A stretch of 47,130 nt of DNA from assembly GCA_035560005.1 (NCBI GenBank), contig DATMAN010000088.1, positions 1-47,130 on the forward strand, read 5' to 3'. The DNA comes from Burkholderiales bacterium. GTDB taxonomy: Bacteria > Pseudomonadota > Gammaproteobacteria > Burkholderiales > Eutrophovitaceae. This document shows, in pieces, positions 27,881 to 36,923 of the stretch. Position 1 is the first letter of the stretch. Every line of letters starts with the position of its first letter. A program made the translations under genes and the position numbers. Under the pieces are notes generated by a model. It had not been told where the DNA came from, ran no database searches, and saw nothing but the letters and a program-made list of their open reading frames with translations.

Positions 27881-28875
27881 CGCGACAGCTCCTCGCGCCA
27901 GACGGAGCGCAGCTCCGCCAGAACGTCGACCGGATGCAGCAGCAGGGCGATCGCAGTGCCTCGCACCTTGTCGCGATCCGATTCCTCGGTGATGTACTCG
28001 ACCGGCGACTTGCCGTCCACCCGTCCGAGCAGCAGCCCGGGCAGCAGGTGCGCCGCGCGCGCTTCGATGTCCACGGCCGGCTCCCAGGTCGTTTGATTCA
28101 AGTAAGCGCGCGACAGCGCATCGAAGCATTCCAGGTAGCGAGTGGTCCACTGTGGACGCCACACGCACTTGAGCAGCAGGTGATTCAGACAGAAGGCGAG
28201 ATCGAACGCCGGATCGCCGTACCAGGCGCACTCGGCGTCGAGGAAGACGGGACCGCGCGGACCCATCAGGATGTTCTTCGGGCTGACGTCGCCGTGCACC
28301 AGTGCGCGCTTGGTGGCCAGCGTGATACGCACCAGGCTCTCCAGCCGCTCGGCGCACCGCGGATGCTTCGCCGCAGTTGCGCGCAGATAGGGCTCGAGCC
28401 GGATCGGCAGGAAGATGTGGTCGGTGGCAAAGGCCCGCGCGATGTCGAGCCGGCCGGCAGTGCCGGCGTGGATCCGGCAGATGCGCCGCCCGACTTCCGA
28501 TGCGGCGTGCGCGTCGATGATGCCGTCGCGCAGTTGCGTTTTCCAGACCGGGTAGTGCGCCGGCGGGAGAAATTCCATGGCGAACATGCCGGCCTGCGCG
28601 TCCTCGCCCAGAATGCGCGGGACGGCGTCGGGAACGATCGCGCCGGCCGTCTTCATCCACTGCGACTCGAAGCGGCTGCGTTCCACCGGCGCGCGCCAGT
28701 CCGCCCGGACCTTCAGCTTCGGCAATGCACGCTTGATGCAGACCGGTCCGCGCGCAAGATCCACGCGGTAGATATCGGACGAGACTCCGCCGGCCAGCGG
28801 CGTGACCGGCGGGTGCTCGGTCGGGGCGGCGAGACCCATGCGCACCAGCGCGGCGAGGTAGGGCTCGGTTTTCAT
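27877..28875 (-). CDS. Phosphotransferase of the aminoglycoside/choline kinase-like family
   Basis: A 332-residue APH-family kinase. The catalytic loop HGDVSPKN (His194, Asp196, Asn201), the metal-binding Asp213 in [11 protein letters not shown] and an N-terminal ATP-lobe ([12 protein letters not shown], then [11 protein letters not shown] with Lys48) are all visible. The family phosphorylates hydroxyls of small molecules, from choline and homoserine to methylthioribose; the substrate here is unknown. It is the first gene of a run with the VOC (4-base overlap) and enolase-like genes, and diverges from glpK across 96 bases. Its position suggests it makes the phosphorylated substrate for the enolase-like enzyme. 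Confidence 0.85.
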   Translation of the reverse strand: MKTEPYLAALVRMGLAAPTEHPPVTPLAGGVSSDIYRVDLARGPVCIKRALPKLKVRADWRAPVERSRFESQWMKTAGAIVPDAVPRILGEDAQAGMFAMEFLPPAHYPVWKTQLRDGIIDAHAASEVGRRICRIHAGTAGRLDIARAFATDHIFLPIRLEPYLRATAAKHPRCAERLESLVRITLATKRALVHGDVSPKNILMGPRGPVFLDAECAWYGDPAFDLAFCLNHLLLKCVWRPQWTTRYLECFDALSRAYLNQTTWEPAVDIEARAAHLLPGLLLGRVDGKSPVEYITEESDRDKVRGTAIALLLHPVDVLAELRSVWREELSR

Positions 28876-28971
28876 TGTTCCTGGCGCACTTGGCTGCGGC
28901 CGGCTTTGGCCGCATCATTGCGCCCTTCAACGTGTACCGCTGCGCGAGAAGCGCGAAATTTAGCACACGAG

Positions 28972-30468
28972 ATGAAGGCAGTCCTCGCACTGGACCAGGG
29001 CACCACCAGTTCCCGCGCCATCGTCTTCGATTCCGCGGCGCGTCCGCTGGGTGTCGCCCAGAAGGAATTCGCGCAGAAGTATCCGCAACCGGGTTGGGTC
29101 GAGCACGATCCCGAGGAGATCTGGGCGACACAGCTTGAAACCGCGCGCCAGGCGCTGCGCAGCGCGAAGCTCGACGCCGGCGACATCGTCGCCGTCGGCA
29201 TCACCAATCAGCGCGAGACCACCGTCGTGTGGGATCGCCGCACCGGCGCGCCGATCTACAACGCGATCGTCTGGCAGGACCGGCGCACCGCCGGCCTGTG
29301 CGACCAGTTCCGTGCCCAGGGGGTCGATCCGCTCATCACGGGCCGCACGGGGCTGCTGCTCGACGCTTATTTCTCGGGCACCAAGCTGCGCTGGGTGCTC
29401 GATCACGTCGAAGGCGCGCGCGCGCGGGCGGAGCGGGGCGAACTGGCGTTCGGCACCATCGATGCCTGGCTTGTCTGGAAGCTCACCAACGGCCGCGTGC
29501 ACGTGACCGACGCATCGAATGCCTCGCGAACGCTGCTGTTCAACATCCACACGAAGGACTGGGACGACAAGCTGCTGCAGCTGATGCGGGCGCCGCGCGC
29601 GGTTCTGCCCAAGGTCGTCGCCTCCAGCGGCGTTTGCGGGGAGACCGAGCCGCCGCTGTTCGGGCGCGCCATTCCCATCGCGGGGATCGCCGGCGACCAG
29701 CAGGCGGCGTTGTTCGGCCAGCAATGCTGGGCGCCGGGAATGGTGAAGAACACCTACGGCACCGGCTGCTTCATGCTCATGCAGACCGGCGAGCAGCCGG
29801 TGGACTCGAAGTCCAGGCTGCTGACTACGGTGGCGTGGAAGACGAGCGAGCGCATCGACTATGCGCTGGAAGGCAGCGTGTTCATCGCCGGGGCGGTGGT
29901 CCAGTGGCTGCGCGACGGCCTCGGACTCATTCGCAGTTCTGCGCAAGCCGACACGCTGGCCGCGAGCGTCCCCGACAGCGGGGGCGTTTACTTCGTCCCG
30001 GCCTTTGCCGGGCTGGGGGCGCCGCACTGGGACGCCTATGCGCGCGGCGCCATCGTCGGGCTCACGCGCGGAACCAGCGCCGCTCACATCGCGCGCGCGG
30101 CACTGGAGTCGATCGCGTTCCAGACCGCCGACGTGCTCGACGCGATGCGCGCGGACTCGGGGATCGAGATCTCCGAGCTGAGAGTGGACGGCGGTGCGAG
30201 CCGCAGCGATCTGCTGATGCAGTTCCAGGCCGACCTGCTTGGGGTGCCGGTACTGCGGCCGCGCGCCCATGAGAGCACCGCGTTGGGCGCGGCATACCTG
30301 GCGGGATTGGCCACCGGCTTCTGGCGCAACAGCGCCGAACTCGTGCCCCACTGGCAACTGGAGCGTCGCTTCGAGGCGACAATGTCCGCGCAGGAGCGCG
30401 AGGCGCGAAAGGCCGCGTGGCGCCGTGCGCTTGGGCGCGCGAAAGCCTGGGCGCAAGCGCCTTCCTAG
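28972..30468 (+). CDS. glpK: Glycerol kinase
   Basis: A 498-residue FGGY kinase that phosphorylates glycerol to sn-glycerol 3-phosphate with ATP. The start [15 protein letters not shown] is typical of glycerol kinases, as are [32 protein letters not shown] and [22 protein letters not shown] and the late [25 protein letters not shown]. The length matches the family. I use the ATG at 28972; the frame runs further upstream only as a shadow of the divergent kinase gene. No glpF or glpD gene is near. A hairpin lies right after the stop. Confidence 0.97.
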   Translation: MKAVLALDQGTTSSRAIVFDSAARPLGVAQKEFAQKYPQPGWVEHDPEEIWATQLETARQALRSAKLDAGDIVAVGITNQRETTVVWDRRTGAPIYNAIVWQDRRTAGLCDQFRAQGVDPLITGRTGLLLDAYFSGTKLRWVLDHVEGARARAERGELAFGTIDAWLVWKLTNGRVHVTDASNASRTLLFNIHTKDWDDKLLQLMRAPRAVLPKVVASSGVCGETEPPLFGRAIPIAGIAGDQQAALFGQQCWAPGMVKNTYGTGCFMLMQTGEQPVDSKSRLLTTVAWKTSERIDYALEGSVFIAGAVVQWLRDGLGLIRSSAQADTLAASVPDSGGVYFVPAFAGLGAPHWDAYARGAIVGLTRGTSAAHIARAALESIAFQTADVLDAMRADSGIEISELRVDGGASRSDLLMQFQADLLGVPVLRPRAHESTALGAAYLAGLATGFWRNSAELVPHWQLERRFEATMSAQEREARKAAWRRALGRAKAWAQAPS

Positions 30469-30487
30469 CAGGCCGCGTGCGGCCTGC
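30468..30487 (+). terminator. Hairpin just after glpK (possible weak terminator)
   Basis: GCAGGCCGC and GCGGCCTGC are perfectly complementary around GT, giving an 8- to 9-pair stem that begins on the last base of the glpK stop. The following bases (GAAAGATTT) lack a real T-tract, so termination is uncertain. Confidence 0.4.
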
Positions 30488-30494
30488 GAAAGAT

Positions 30495-30521
30495 TTGACA
30501 AGCGGCTGATTCGATTAGTAT
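30495..30521 (+). promoter_or_regulatory. Sigma70-like promoter of the ParA gene
   Basis: A consensus -35 TTGACA (30495-30500) is followed after 15 bases by TAGTAT (30516-30521), matching the main -10 positions. The spacing is short of the ideal 17. It lies about 50 bases before the TTG start of the ParA gene, in a locally T/A-richer stretch. Confidence 0.5.
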
Positions 30522-30571
30522 TGTGGTTATCCCTCGGCAACGCAGCGCGCCCTCCGGGAGCAGGCGTCCGC

Positions 30572-31363
30572 TTGGCCAAGATCGCGATCTTCAACCAGAA
30601 GGGAGGCGTTGGAAAAACAACGACTTCCCTGAATCTGACCGCTGCACTGGCGCGCCGCGGCTACAACCCGTTGAGCATCGACCTGGATCCGCAGGCCCAT
30701 TTGTCCTACGTGTGCGGAGCGACCGTGCAGCACTCGGAGGACTCGGTTTTCAGCTTCTACCAGCAGGTCAAGCCCTTGACTCAGCTGCTGCGTCCGGCGG
30801 CTGGTGGCTGGCTGGTGATTCCCGCCCATGTGGAGCTGTCCAAGGTCGATACCCAGTTCGGCAAGGGTCCGAACATTCTGAATCGGCTCAACAACGGCAT
30901 CGTCAAGGAGAACCTGAACACCGGCCGGCCGATCGTGATCGACTGCTGCCCGATGCTCGGGGTGCTTTCGCTGTCGGCGATCTTCGCCTCCGATCGGGTG
31001 CTGGTGCCGGTGTCCGCGGACTATCTGGCGCTGCAGGGCGTGCACGCGGTGGAAAAGACGCTCAAGGCGCTCGAGCACGTCTTGAAGAGAAGAGTGCTGC
31101 GGCGCTATGTGATGACGCGCTTCGACGGCCGGCGCAAGATGGCCCACCAGATCTACGAGGAACTCAAGAAGCGCTGCGGCGAGGAGATCTGCGAAACCAG
31201 GATTTCCGAGAACGTGGCGCTGGCCGAAAGTCCGGCGGTGCACAAAGACGTCTTCACGCACGCCCCGGAAAGCAAAGGGGCGAGCGATTACGACGCGCTG
31301 GTCGACGAGCTGGTGCGCACCGGATTCATCGAGGAACGGGAACGAGCGGCCGCGGCGGCTTGA
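30572..31363 (+). CDS. ParA-family ATPase (orphan)
   Basis: A 263-residue P-loop ATPase of the ParA/MinD/Soj group. The deviant Walker A KGGVGKTT is at residues 10-17, with DLDPQAHLSYVCG (Walker A'), and IDCCPMLGVLSLSAIFASDRVLVPV as the Walker B region. The length and motifs fit a ParA that binds DNA or a partner by ATP-driven dimerisation. No parB or parS is seen nearby, so it is an orphan, probably positioning a cellular structure rather than a plasmid. The start is the TTG at 30572, which gives MAKIAIFNQKGG; upstream, the frame is open but out of family. A consensus-like promoter precedes it. Confidence 0.9.
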   Translation: MAKIAIFNQKGGVGKTTTSLNLTAALARRGYNPLSIDLDPQAHLSYVCGATVQHSEDSVFSFYQQVKPLTQLLRPAAGGWLVIPAHVELSKVDTQFGKGPNILNRLNNGIVKENLNTGRPIVIDCCPMLGVLSLSAIFASDRVLVPVSADYLALQGVHAVEKTLKALEHVLKRRVLRRYVMTRFDGRRKMAHQIYEELKKRCGEEICETRISENVALAESPAVHKDVFTHAPESKGASDYDALVDELVRTGFIEERERAAAAA

Positions 31364-31519
31364 CTTCCCGCCCCCTTGCGGGGCCGAGGCGCTTGCCGGA
31401 GTGGACCGCGGGCCGCGGAGGAGGTGTTCACCGCTGGCGCCAAGCGGGCGATTCGCGATGGCGGACGCTCTGTCGCCCTGGCGCCGTTGCGTGCCCCCGG
31501 ATGCTGCGCTCGCGCGCGT

Positions 31520-31765
31520 CTACTTGCGATCGTCACCCTGGCGCGCAATCAGCGAGATGATGTTTTCCAGGTCGGGCGAGTCTTCCTTGGTCGGCGCCTG
31601 GATCGTCTTGCACTCCAGGATCTCGCAGTGCAGGTACATCTGCGCGATTTTGCGTTCGGCCTCGGCCTGGTCGCGCGCGTGCACGATCAGGTTGTCGACC
31701 GGCAGTCCGCTGCGCGTGCGGATCTTGAAGCCGAACTTCAGCATCGGGGTCGGAGCGAGCGCCAT
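31520..31765 (-). CDS. Small conserved-looking hypothetical protein (81 aa)
   Basis: An 81-residue soluble protein without signal or membrane segments. It begins MALAPTPMLKFGFKIRTRSG and has a mixed alpha/beta composition with an amphipathic helix (DQAEAERKIAQMYLH) and two cysteines (LHCEILECKT). I recognise no family. It lies alone between parA and the gamma-carbonic anhydrase, on the minus strand. The ATG at 31765 is chosen; the frame stays open to 31876. Codon use and an ordinary amino-acid make-up support a real gene. Confidence 0.6.
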   Translation of the reverse strand: MALAPTPMLKFGFKIRTRSGLPVDNLIVHARDQAEAERKIAQMYLHCEILECKTIQAPTKEDSPDLENIISLIARQGDDRK

Positions 31766-31931
31766 GACAGCGGATTCTAGTCTCTTGCCGTGCTCCCGAC
31801 CACCCTGGCCGTGAATCGAAGCGCACTCGAGAGGCGCACAACGAAGCGCCCGGCACACCGGGAACACCAAAGTCACATCCGCGCCCGGAAACGAAGATTG
31901 AACCGGAATGGCTCGCTTGGAAGGCTTGGCC

Positions 31932-32453
31932 TCAGAATTGCGGCTTGAGACTGGCCCGGTAGCGCTGGAAGTTCCTCACGTAGTGCTCGGCGTTGCACAG
32001 CAGCCGCGCCACTTCCTCGTCGGTGAGCTGCCGCACGACCTTTCCAGGCATGCCCACCACCAGCGAACGGTCGGGGATCTCCTTGCCCTCTGTAATCAGG
32101 GTGTGCGCGCCGATCAGGCAGTGCTTGCCGATCCTGGCGTGATTGAGGATGGTGGCCTTGATTCCGATCAGGCTGCCCTCGCCGATGGTGCAGCCGTGCA
32201 ACATCACCTGGTGGCCGACGGTGACGTTCCTTGCGATCGTGAGCTGTACCCCTTCGTCGGTATGCAGTACCGAGCCATCCTGCACGTTCGAGCCTTCGCC
32301 GATCGTGATCAGGTCGTTGTCGCCCCGGACCACGCTGTTGAACCACACGCTCGCGTTGTGCTCCAGCACCACCGAGCCGATCACGATCGCGTTGTCGGCG
32401 ACCCAGTAATCGCCTTTCGTGACGAGGCGCCGTTCGCCCAGAGAGTAGATCAT
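31932..32453 (-). CDS. Gamma carbonic anhydrase family protein (YrdA-like)
   Basis: A 173-residue left-handed beta-helix protein with hexapeptide repeats. The three zinc-ligand histidines are at 64, 81 and 86 (LHTDEG, VGHQVMLHG), the pattern of gamma carbonic anhydrases. Family members of the YrdA/CaiE kind may hydrate CO2 or act otherwise on CoA compounds; the sequence does not settle it. It is divergent from the class I aldolase gene, 165 bases away. A TAGAAT element (32529-32534) on the plus strand could serve the aldolase gene. Confidence 0.93.
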   Translation of the reverse strand: MIYSLGERRLVTKGDYWVADNAIVIGSVVLEHNASVWFNSVVRGDNDLITIGEGSNVQDGSVLHTDEGVQLTIARNVTVGHQVMLHGCTIGEGSLIGIKATILNHARIGKHCLIGAHTLITEGKEIPDRSLVVGMPGKVVRQLTDEEVARLLCNAEHYVRNFQRYRASLKPQF

Positions 32454-32618
32454 CGTTCGATCCAGGTCAGTGAAGTGGCCTGCCTGTCATTCTATCGAGA
32501 TGTCCCGCGAGACCCGTCCTTCCAGGGCTAGAATAGGGTTCCGCAAGAGTAATCCGCGCGCCGCGCCGATGCCGGGCCGGGCAAGCGCAGGTGCCGCCGT
32601 TCATCGAGGAGGGGAGTC

Positions 32619-33713
32619 ATGTCCGCTGTTACCGCAATCAAGGCCGCAGGGAGCACCGACATCGTGGGACTGCTCGGCAAGGAAGCCGACGCGCTGCTCG
32701 GCCACGTGTGCAAGACCATTCCGAAGGAGTCGCTGCATCTGCCCGGGCCGGACTTCGTCGATCGCGTCGTTGCCGGAAGCGACCGCAGCCCGTCCGTGAT
32801 GCGGGCTTTGCAGCAGATGTTCAACCAGGGGCGGCTGGCCGGTACCGGCTATCTGTCGATCCTGCCGGTCGACCAGGGCATCGAGCACAGCGCCGGCGCG
32901 TCGTTCGCCAAGAACCCCGCGATGTTCGATCCGGAGAACATCGTGAAGCTCGCGATCGAGGGCGGTTGCAATGCGGTCGCGTCCACCCTTGGCGTGCTGG
33001 GTGCCTGCGCGCGGAAGTACGCGCACAAGATTCCGTTCCTGCTCAAGTTCAACCACAACGAGTTTCTGACGTATCCCAACAAGTACGACCAGATTTTCTT
33101 CGCCGACATCCGTCAGGCAAAGGAGATGGGTGCGGTCGCGGTGGGCGCGACGATCTACTTCGGCTCGCCCGAGTCTTCGCGCCAGATCATCGAGGTGAGC
33201 CAGGCGTTTCGCGTGGCGCACGAGCTGGGCATGGCGACGGTGTTGTGGTGCTATCTGCGCAATCCCGCGTTCAAGAAAGACAAGGACTATCACCTGGCGG
33301 CGGACTTGACCGGCCAGGCCAACCATCTCGGCGTCACCATCGAGGCCGACATCATCAAGCAGAAGCTCCCGGAGAATAACGGCGGCTACAACGTCCTCAG
33401 TAGCAAGGACAATCCGTACGGCAAGACCGACAAGCGGGTGTACAGCGAACTGACCAGCGAGCATCCGATCGACCTCACGCGCTATCAGGTGGCCAACTGC
33501 TACATGGGCCGGGCGGGTCTGATCAACTCGGGCGGTCCCTCGGGAGAGAATGACCTTGTGGAGGCGGTGCGCACCGCGGTGATCAACAAGCGCGCCGGCG
33601 GCATGGGTCTGATTTCCGGGCGCAAGGCCTTCCAGCGGCCGATGAAGGAGGGCGTGGCCCTGCTGAACGCGATTCAGGACGTCTACCTGTCCAAGGACGT
33701 GACCATTGCCTGA
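32619..33713 (+). CDS. fbaB: Class I fructose-bisphosphate aldolase (DhnA/FbaB type)
   Basis: A 364-residue aldolase of the DhnA-type class I family, which interconverts fructose 1,6-bisphosphate with dihydroxyacetone phosphate and glyceraldehyde 3-phosphate through a Schiff base. Conserved features are [50 protein letters not shown] and [14 protein letters not shown], with the C-terminal [17 protein letters not shown]. Length normal. A GGAGGGGAG site precedes the ATG, and a clear intrinsic terminator follows the stop. It stands alone, so it is likely a monocistronic glycolysis/gluconeogenesis gene. Confidence 0.95.
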   Translation: MSAVTAIKAAGSTDIVGLLGKEADALLGHVCKTIPKESLHLPGPDFVDRVVAGSDRSPSVMRALQQMFNQGRLAGTGYLSILPVDQGIEHSAGASFAKNPAMFDPENIVKLAIEGGCNAVASTLGVLGACARKYAHKIPFLLKFNHNEFLTYPNKYDQIFFADIRQAKEMGAVAVGATIYFGSPESSRQIIEVSQAFRVAHELGMATVLWCYLRNPAFKKDKDYHLAADLTGQANHLGVTIEADIIKQKLPENNGGYNVLSSKDNPYGKTDKRVYSELTSEHPIDLTRYQVANCYMGRAGLINSGGPSGENDLVEAVRTAVINKRAGGMGLISGRKAFQRPMKEGVALLNAIQDVYLSKDVTIA

Positions 33714-33737
33714 GGGCGATCTTCCCCAGTCGGCGAG

Positions 33738-33763
33738 AAGCCCCGGATTTCCGGGGCTTTTTG
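33738..33763 (+). terminator. Intrinsic terminator of the aldolase gene
   Basis: A stem AAGCCCCGG / CCGGGGCTT with a four-base loop is followed by TTTTTG, the classic form of a rho-independent terminator. It lies 25 bases after the aldolase stop. Confidence 0.9.
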
Positions 33764-33931
33764 TTTCCGGTGCGCAAGCGTCACCCGCAGCCGCCACTGC
33801 GTCTGGCAGTCTCGTGTGCCGAGTGACAGCGAGGCTTCGCGGCTGCACGGCCGGCAGCCTGCCGCGGATGCCGGCCGGACATGGCTCGCGATCGCCGGAG
33901 AGTTGCTGCTTTGCCGCATCGATTGCGCCCC

Positions 33932-33960
33932 TTGACCCTCTGTTTTCACAGGCTTACGCT
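33932..33960 (+). promoter_or_regulatory. Sigma70-like promoter of the amidohydrolase gene
   Basis: TTGACC (33932-33937) and TACGCT (33955-33960) are separated by 17 bases, the ideal spacing. It stands 100 bases before the ATG of the amidohydrolase gene, in the gap after the aldolase terminator. Confidence 0.55.
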
Positions 33961-34060
33961 GGCTTCGCTCGACCAAGAGCGCAAATCAAAAGGGAGGCGG
34001 CGTTGCAGGCCCCTGTGAGCCGCCTCAACATGATGTCGATAACACTGGAGGAGGCGCCTG

Positions 34061-35386
34061 ATGGAGTTCAACATCCTGAAGCACTTCAAGGGGATCGAAA
34101 ACATCCCCAAAGACCCGTTCGATGCCGACGGAATGGGGACCGCGTTCTTCATGTCCGGGAACATGGGCCCGAAGATTTCGGAGCGCATGGACGCGCACGC
34201 CGCGAAGGCGAAAATGCCGAGACGGCAGTTCCTGAAATCGGGCCTCGCCTTCTCGGCCGCGATGGTGGCGGCCAACGAGGTCACCGGAATGAAGTTCTTC
34301 GAGGTGCCCGAGGCGGCTGCGCATGACCTCGAAGCCAACAAGGAGCTGATGGCCGCGCGCGCGGGCAGCACCGACTTCATCGTCGACGTGCACACGCACG
34401 TCTGTACGCGCCCCGAGCACTATGTGCTCGGCGTCAACACCACGGAGCGCGGCATGTGGTTCGTGGACCTGCTGGACAACCTCGGCAAGGCAATGGGGTT
34501 GCCGAACGGCACGCGGGACATGAACGTCGACAACTACGGCAAGCTGATCCTGCAGGAAAGCGATACCACGGTCGGCATCTTCAATCCCTTCGGCTTCCGC
34601 GAGGACTACGGCGGGAAGGACATGATCCCGATCGAGTATCAGGTGCAGGTACGCGAGCGCTGGCCCAACAGCACGCTGATGCTGGCCGGGGGGCTCACGC
34701 CGAATCAGGGCATGCGCGAGACGCTGGACCGGCTGCAGATGTACGTCGAGAAATACAAGATCTCGGGCCTGAAGCTCTATACCTTCGACTCGACCAAGCA
34801 GAAGGGCTGGTGGTTCGACGACGAGAAGAAGGCCTACCCGATTTGGGAAGCCTGTCGCAAGCTCGGCGTGAAGAACATCGGCTGCCACAAGGGCATTCCC
34901 TTCGGCCAGTTCTACGCGCGCTATGCACACGTGGAAGATTTCGACGCCGCCGCGGACGATTTTCTGGACCTGAACTTCATCGCCTACCACTCGGCCTGGC
35001 CGTATCACCAGGAGCTGGCGGCGCTCAAGGGCTTCAAGCCGCAGCGCAAGAATCTCTACTGCGAGATCGGCTCGACCTTCGCGGCGACGGTGACCAGCCG
35101 TCCGCTGGAGTGCGCGCACGTACTCGGCACGCTGATTCGCGACATCGGCGAAGACTATGTGCTCTGGGGAACGGATTCGCTGCTCTGGGGCAACCCGCAG
35201 TGGCAGATCGACGCGTTCCGCAACTTCCAGATCCCCGACCAGCTGGTCGAAGGCCACGGCTATCCCAAGCTCACGCCCGAGATCAAGCGCAAGATCTTTG
35301 GCGAGAACGCGGCACGCATCTGGGGCATCGACAAGAAGAAGGCCATGCAGGCGAAGGCCGAGATCAAGCGGACCGCAGTGGCCTGA
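34061..35386 (+). CDS. Amidohydrolase family protein with internal Tat motif
   Basis: A 441-residue metal-dependent hydrolase. HxH (His111, His113) begins the amidohydrolase/ACMSD-like barrel; later Lys (GLKLYTF), His (IGCHKG; YHSAWPY) and Asp (WGTDSLLWG) complete a likely metal site. Residues 53-58 read PRRQFLK and are followed by a hydrophobic stretch, a twin-arginine signal; unusually, 52 residues precede it. The GGAGGAGG site fits the ATG at 34061, so the long N-terminus appears genuine. It may be exported by Tat. Substrate unknown. It has its own promoter and is followed by FmdB-like and small unknown genes. Confidence 0.85.
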   Translation: MEFNILKHFKGIENIPKDPFDADGMGTAFFMSGNMGPKISERMDAHAAKAKMPRRQFLKSGLAFSAAMVAANEVTGMKFFEVPEAAAHDLEANKELMAARAGSTDFIVDVHTHVCTRPEHYVLGVNTTERGMWFVDLLDNLGKAMGLPNGTRDMNVDNYGKLILQESDTTVGIFNPFGFREDYGGKDMIPIEYQVQVRERWPNSTLMLAGGLTPNQGMRETLDRLQMYVEKYKISGLKLYTFDSTKQKGWWFDDEKKAYPIWEACRKLGVKNIGCHKGIPFGQFYARYAHVEDFDAAADDFLDLNFIAYHSAWPYHQELAALKGFKPQRKNLYCEIGSTFAATVTSRPLECAHVLGTLIRDIGEDYVLWGTDSLLWGNPQWQIDAFRNFQIPDQLVEGHGYPKLTPEIKRKIFGENAARIWGIDKKKAMQAKAEIKRTAVA

Positions 35387-35453
35387 GGCACCGACGGGCG
35401 GGGCGGGAGGGGACGCCGCCGGCCCGCCCGGCGCGAACACAAGAGGTAAAGCG

Positions 35454-35735
35454 ATGCCGCTCTACGAATATGCCTGTGACAGTTGCCGGGTCATCTACCA
35501 GGCTTGGCATGGCATGAACGATCCCAAACCGGAGCGCTGCCCGCGCTGTACCGGGGGGTTGCGCCGCGTGTACAGCGCGCCGCGGGTCAGCAACGGCTAC
35601 ACCAGCCCGAGCCAGGCAAAGTACGCCAGGATCTCGGAGTCCGAAGAGATCGCACGAGAAGCCGAGCTGCAGAAGGTCTACCAGACGCTGTGGCTTCCCG
35701 ACCAGGTCAAGCACAGCCCTTGGGACGAGCACTGA
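35454..35735 (+). CDS. FmdB-family zinc ribbon protein
   Basis: A 93-residue small protein with an N-terminal zinc ribbon: CDSC (residues 8-11) and CPRC (27-30) in the pattern MPLYEYACDSC...ERCPRC, typical of the FmdB/regulatory zinc-ribbon family. The rest is a charged helical tail. Such proteins are often placed beside amide- or urea-related hydrolase genes, and here one follows an amidohydrolase by 67 bases. It may regulate or assemble its neighbour. The ATG at 35454 has an AAGAGGT site. An intrinsic terminator follows, so the amidohydrolase-FmdB pair forms one unit. Confidence 0.88.
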   Translation: MPLYEYACDSCRVIYQAWHGMNDPKPERCPRCTGGLRRVYSAPRVSNGYTSPSQAKYARISESEEIAREAELQKVYQTLWLPDQVKHSPWDEH

Positions 35736-35761
35736 ATTCGATCGTACCCCGACCTCGCGAA

Positions 35762-35785
35762 CGGCCCCCACGAGGGGCCGTTTTT
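35762..35785 (+). terminator. Intrinsic terminator after the amidohydrolase-FmdB unit
   Basis: CGGCCCC and GGGGCCG arms around a 5-base loop are followed by five Ts (35781-35785), a clear rho-independent terminator 26 bases after the FmdB stop. Confidence 0.9.
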
Positions 35786-35877
35786 CTTGGCCCACTCGAA
35801 CTGTCAATCCCCGCTTTTCTTGCGCAGACCCGCTTCTATCATAGGGTCGTCGGTCGCAGCGCGCAGAGGAGATCGCC

Positions 35878-36189
35878 ATGAATCCAGTCCCCGAAAATTT
35901 CTCGCAAGCCCTGGCCGGCCTGATGGAAGTCGAGAAGCGCATCATCGATCTGGCCACCCGCAATCATCTCCACGGGCTGCGCTTCGAATGGAACGACGAA
36001 GCGGACTTCGGCCATATGGCCGACCCGGTCCCGGTCGTCATCTACCGATCAGACGGGAAGATGGTCGAGGCCGAGTTCTCGCTCTCGGAAATGGCCGGCT
36101 ATCTCGGCGGTTCGCGCGCCGCCACCGAGGCCAAGATCGAGCACATCCTCGACGAGCTGATGTCCGACCGGCAGCCCACCGGCGAGTGA
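35878..36189 (+). CDS. Hypothetical protein (103 aa)
   Basis: A 103-residue soluble protein beginning MNPVPENFSQALAGLMEVEKRIIDLATRNHLHGLRFEW. It has no signal peptide, membrane helix or metal motif; charged helices flank a beta-rich centre (PVPVVIYRSDGKMVEAEF). I recognise no family. A good GGAGAT site precedes the ATG, and a TATCAT element (35837-35842) lies 35 bases upstream. It converges with the CoA-transferase operon after 8 bases. Codon use looks ordinary, so I take it as a real gene of unknown function. Confidence 0.65.
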   Translation: MNPVPENFSQALAGLMEVEKRIIDLATRNHLHGLRFEWNDEADFGHMADPVPVVIYRSDGKMVEAEFSLSEMAGYLGGSRAATEAKIEHILDELMSDRQPTGE

Positions 36190-36197
36190 CAGGCCGG

Positions 36198-36923
36198 TCA
36201 GGCCGCCGGGAGCCGCGCGGCGAAGCGCGGATAGGTTTCCGCGATTTCCTTGCGAATGATGCCGCGGATGGCGCGGAGCGTTTCGGCATCGGGTGCCGAA
36301 GTCGTCGCGACCGGGGATGCGCAATCGAACTCGAAACCGGTGTTGTCGCGAACTTCTTCCAGGGTGTGGCCCGGATGCACGCTCTGCAGCCGGAAGCGTC
36401 GGCGGGCGCGATCGAAAGAGAACAGCGCCAGGCTGGTAAGCAGAGCGCAGGGCCCGCCCGGACGGTACACACCGGCTTCGCTCACCCCCGGCGCGCTGAT
36501 GAAATCGACCTTGGGCACCAGGACGCGCCGGGTGTGCTCCTCGCGAAACAGGATGACGCGCGGCACCACGTAATACAGATAAGCGGAACCGAAAGAGCCG
36601 GGCCAGCGCACCACACTGGCGGGATATCCTCCTGTACCCACCAGGTTGATGCTGCCCTGGCCATCGATCTGGCCGCCGCCCAGGAAGAACGCATCGATGC
36701 GGCCTTGCGCCGCGAGATCGAACAGCTCGACGCCGCCGTTGGTGAAGGCGTTGTGCCTGAGCGAGCCCAGGATCGACACGTGCAGCGCGCCCCTCGAGTG
36801 CAGCCGTGCGAGCAGCGCTCCCGCGCCTGGGATCGGAGAGGATGCGCCCACGGCGACGTGGCGGCAGCCTTCCAGCAACCGCGCCACGATCGCGATCAGG
36901 AGCTCGGTGAGGGTAGGGCTCAC
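36198..36923 (-). CDS. CoA-transferase family protein, beta subunit
   Basis: A 241-residue protein resembling the beta subunit of class I CoA-transferases (glutaconate/3-oxoacid type). Family segments FFLGGGQIDGQGSINLVG, RWPGSFGSAYLYYVVPRVILF and a late HTLEEVRDNTGFEF are present. The ESG-type catalytic Glu segment expected before them is replaced by SILGS, and about 20 residues of the usual loop are missing. It may therefore not be a simple CoA-transferase. The GTG start overlaps the alpha-subunit stop (GTGA, 36920-36923). Some annotation pipelines call the family CoA synthetase; reaction unknown. Confidence 0.78.
   Translation of the reverse strand: MSPTLTELLIAIVARLLEGCRHVAVGASSPIPGAGALLARLHSRGALHVSILGSLRHNAFTNGGVELFDLAAQGRIDAFFLGGGQIDGQGSINLVGTGGYPASVVRWPGSFGSAYLYYVVPRVILFREEHTRRVLVPKVDFISAPGVSEAGVYRPGGPCALLTSLALFSFDRARRRFRLQSVHPGHTLEEVRDNTGFEFDCASPVATTSAPDAETLRAIRGIIRKEIAETYPRFAARLPAA

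Larger units (their letters stand above)
33714..34060. other. Intergenic region after the aldolase gene: terminator and amidohydrolase promoter
   Basis: This 347-base gap separates two plus-strand genes. It holds an intrinsic terminator at 33738-33763 and a good promoter (33932-33960) serving the downstream amidohydrolase, so the two genes are transcribed separately. I see no other gene in it. Confidence 0.6.
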
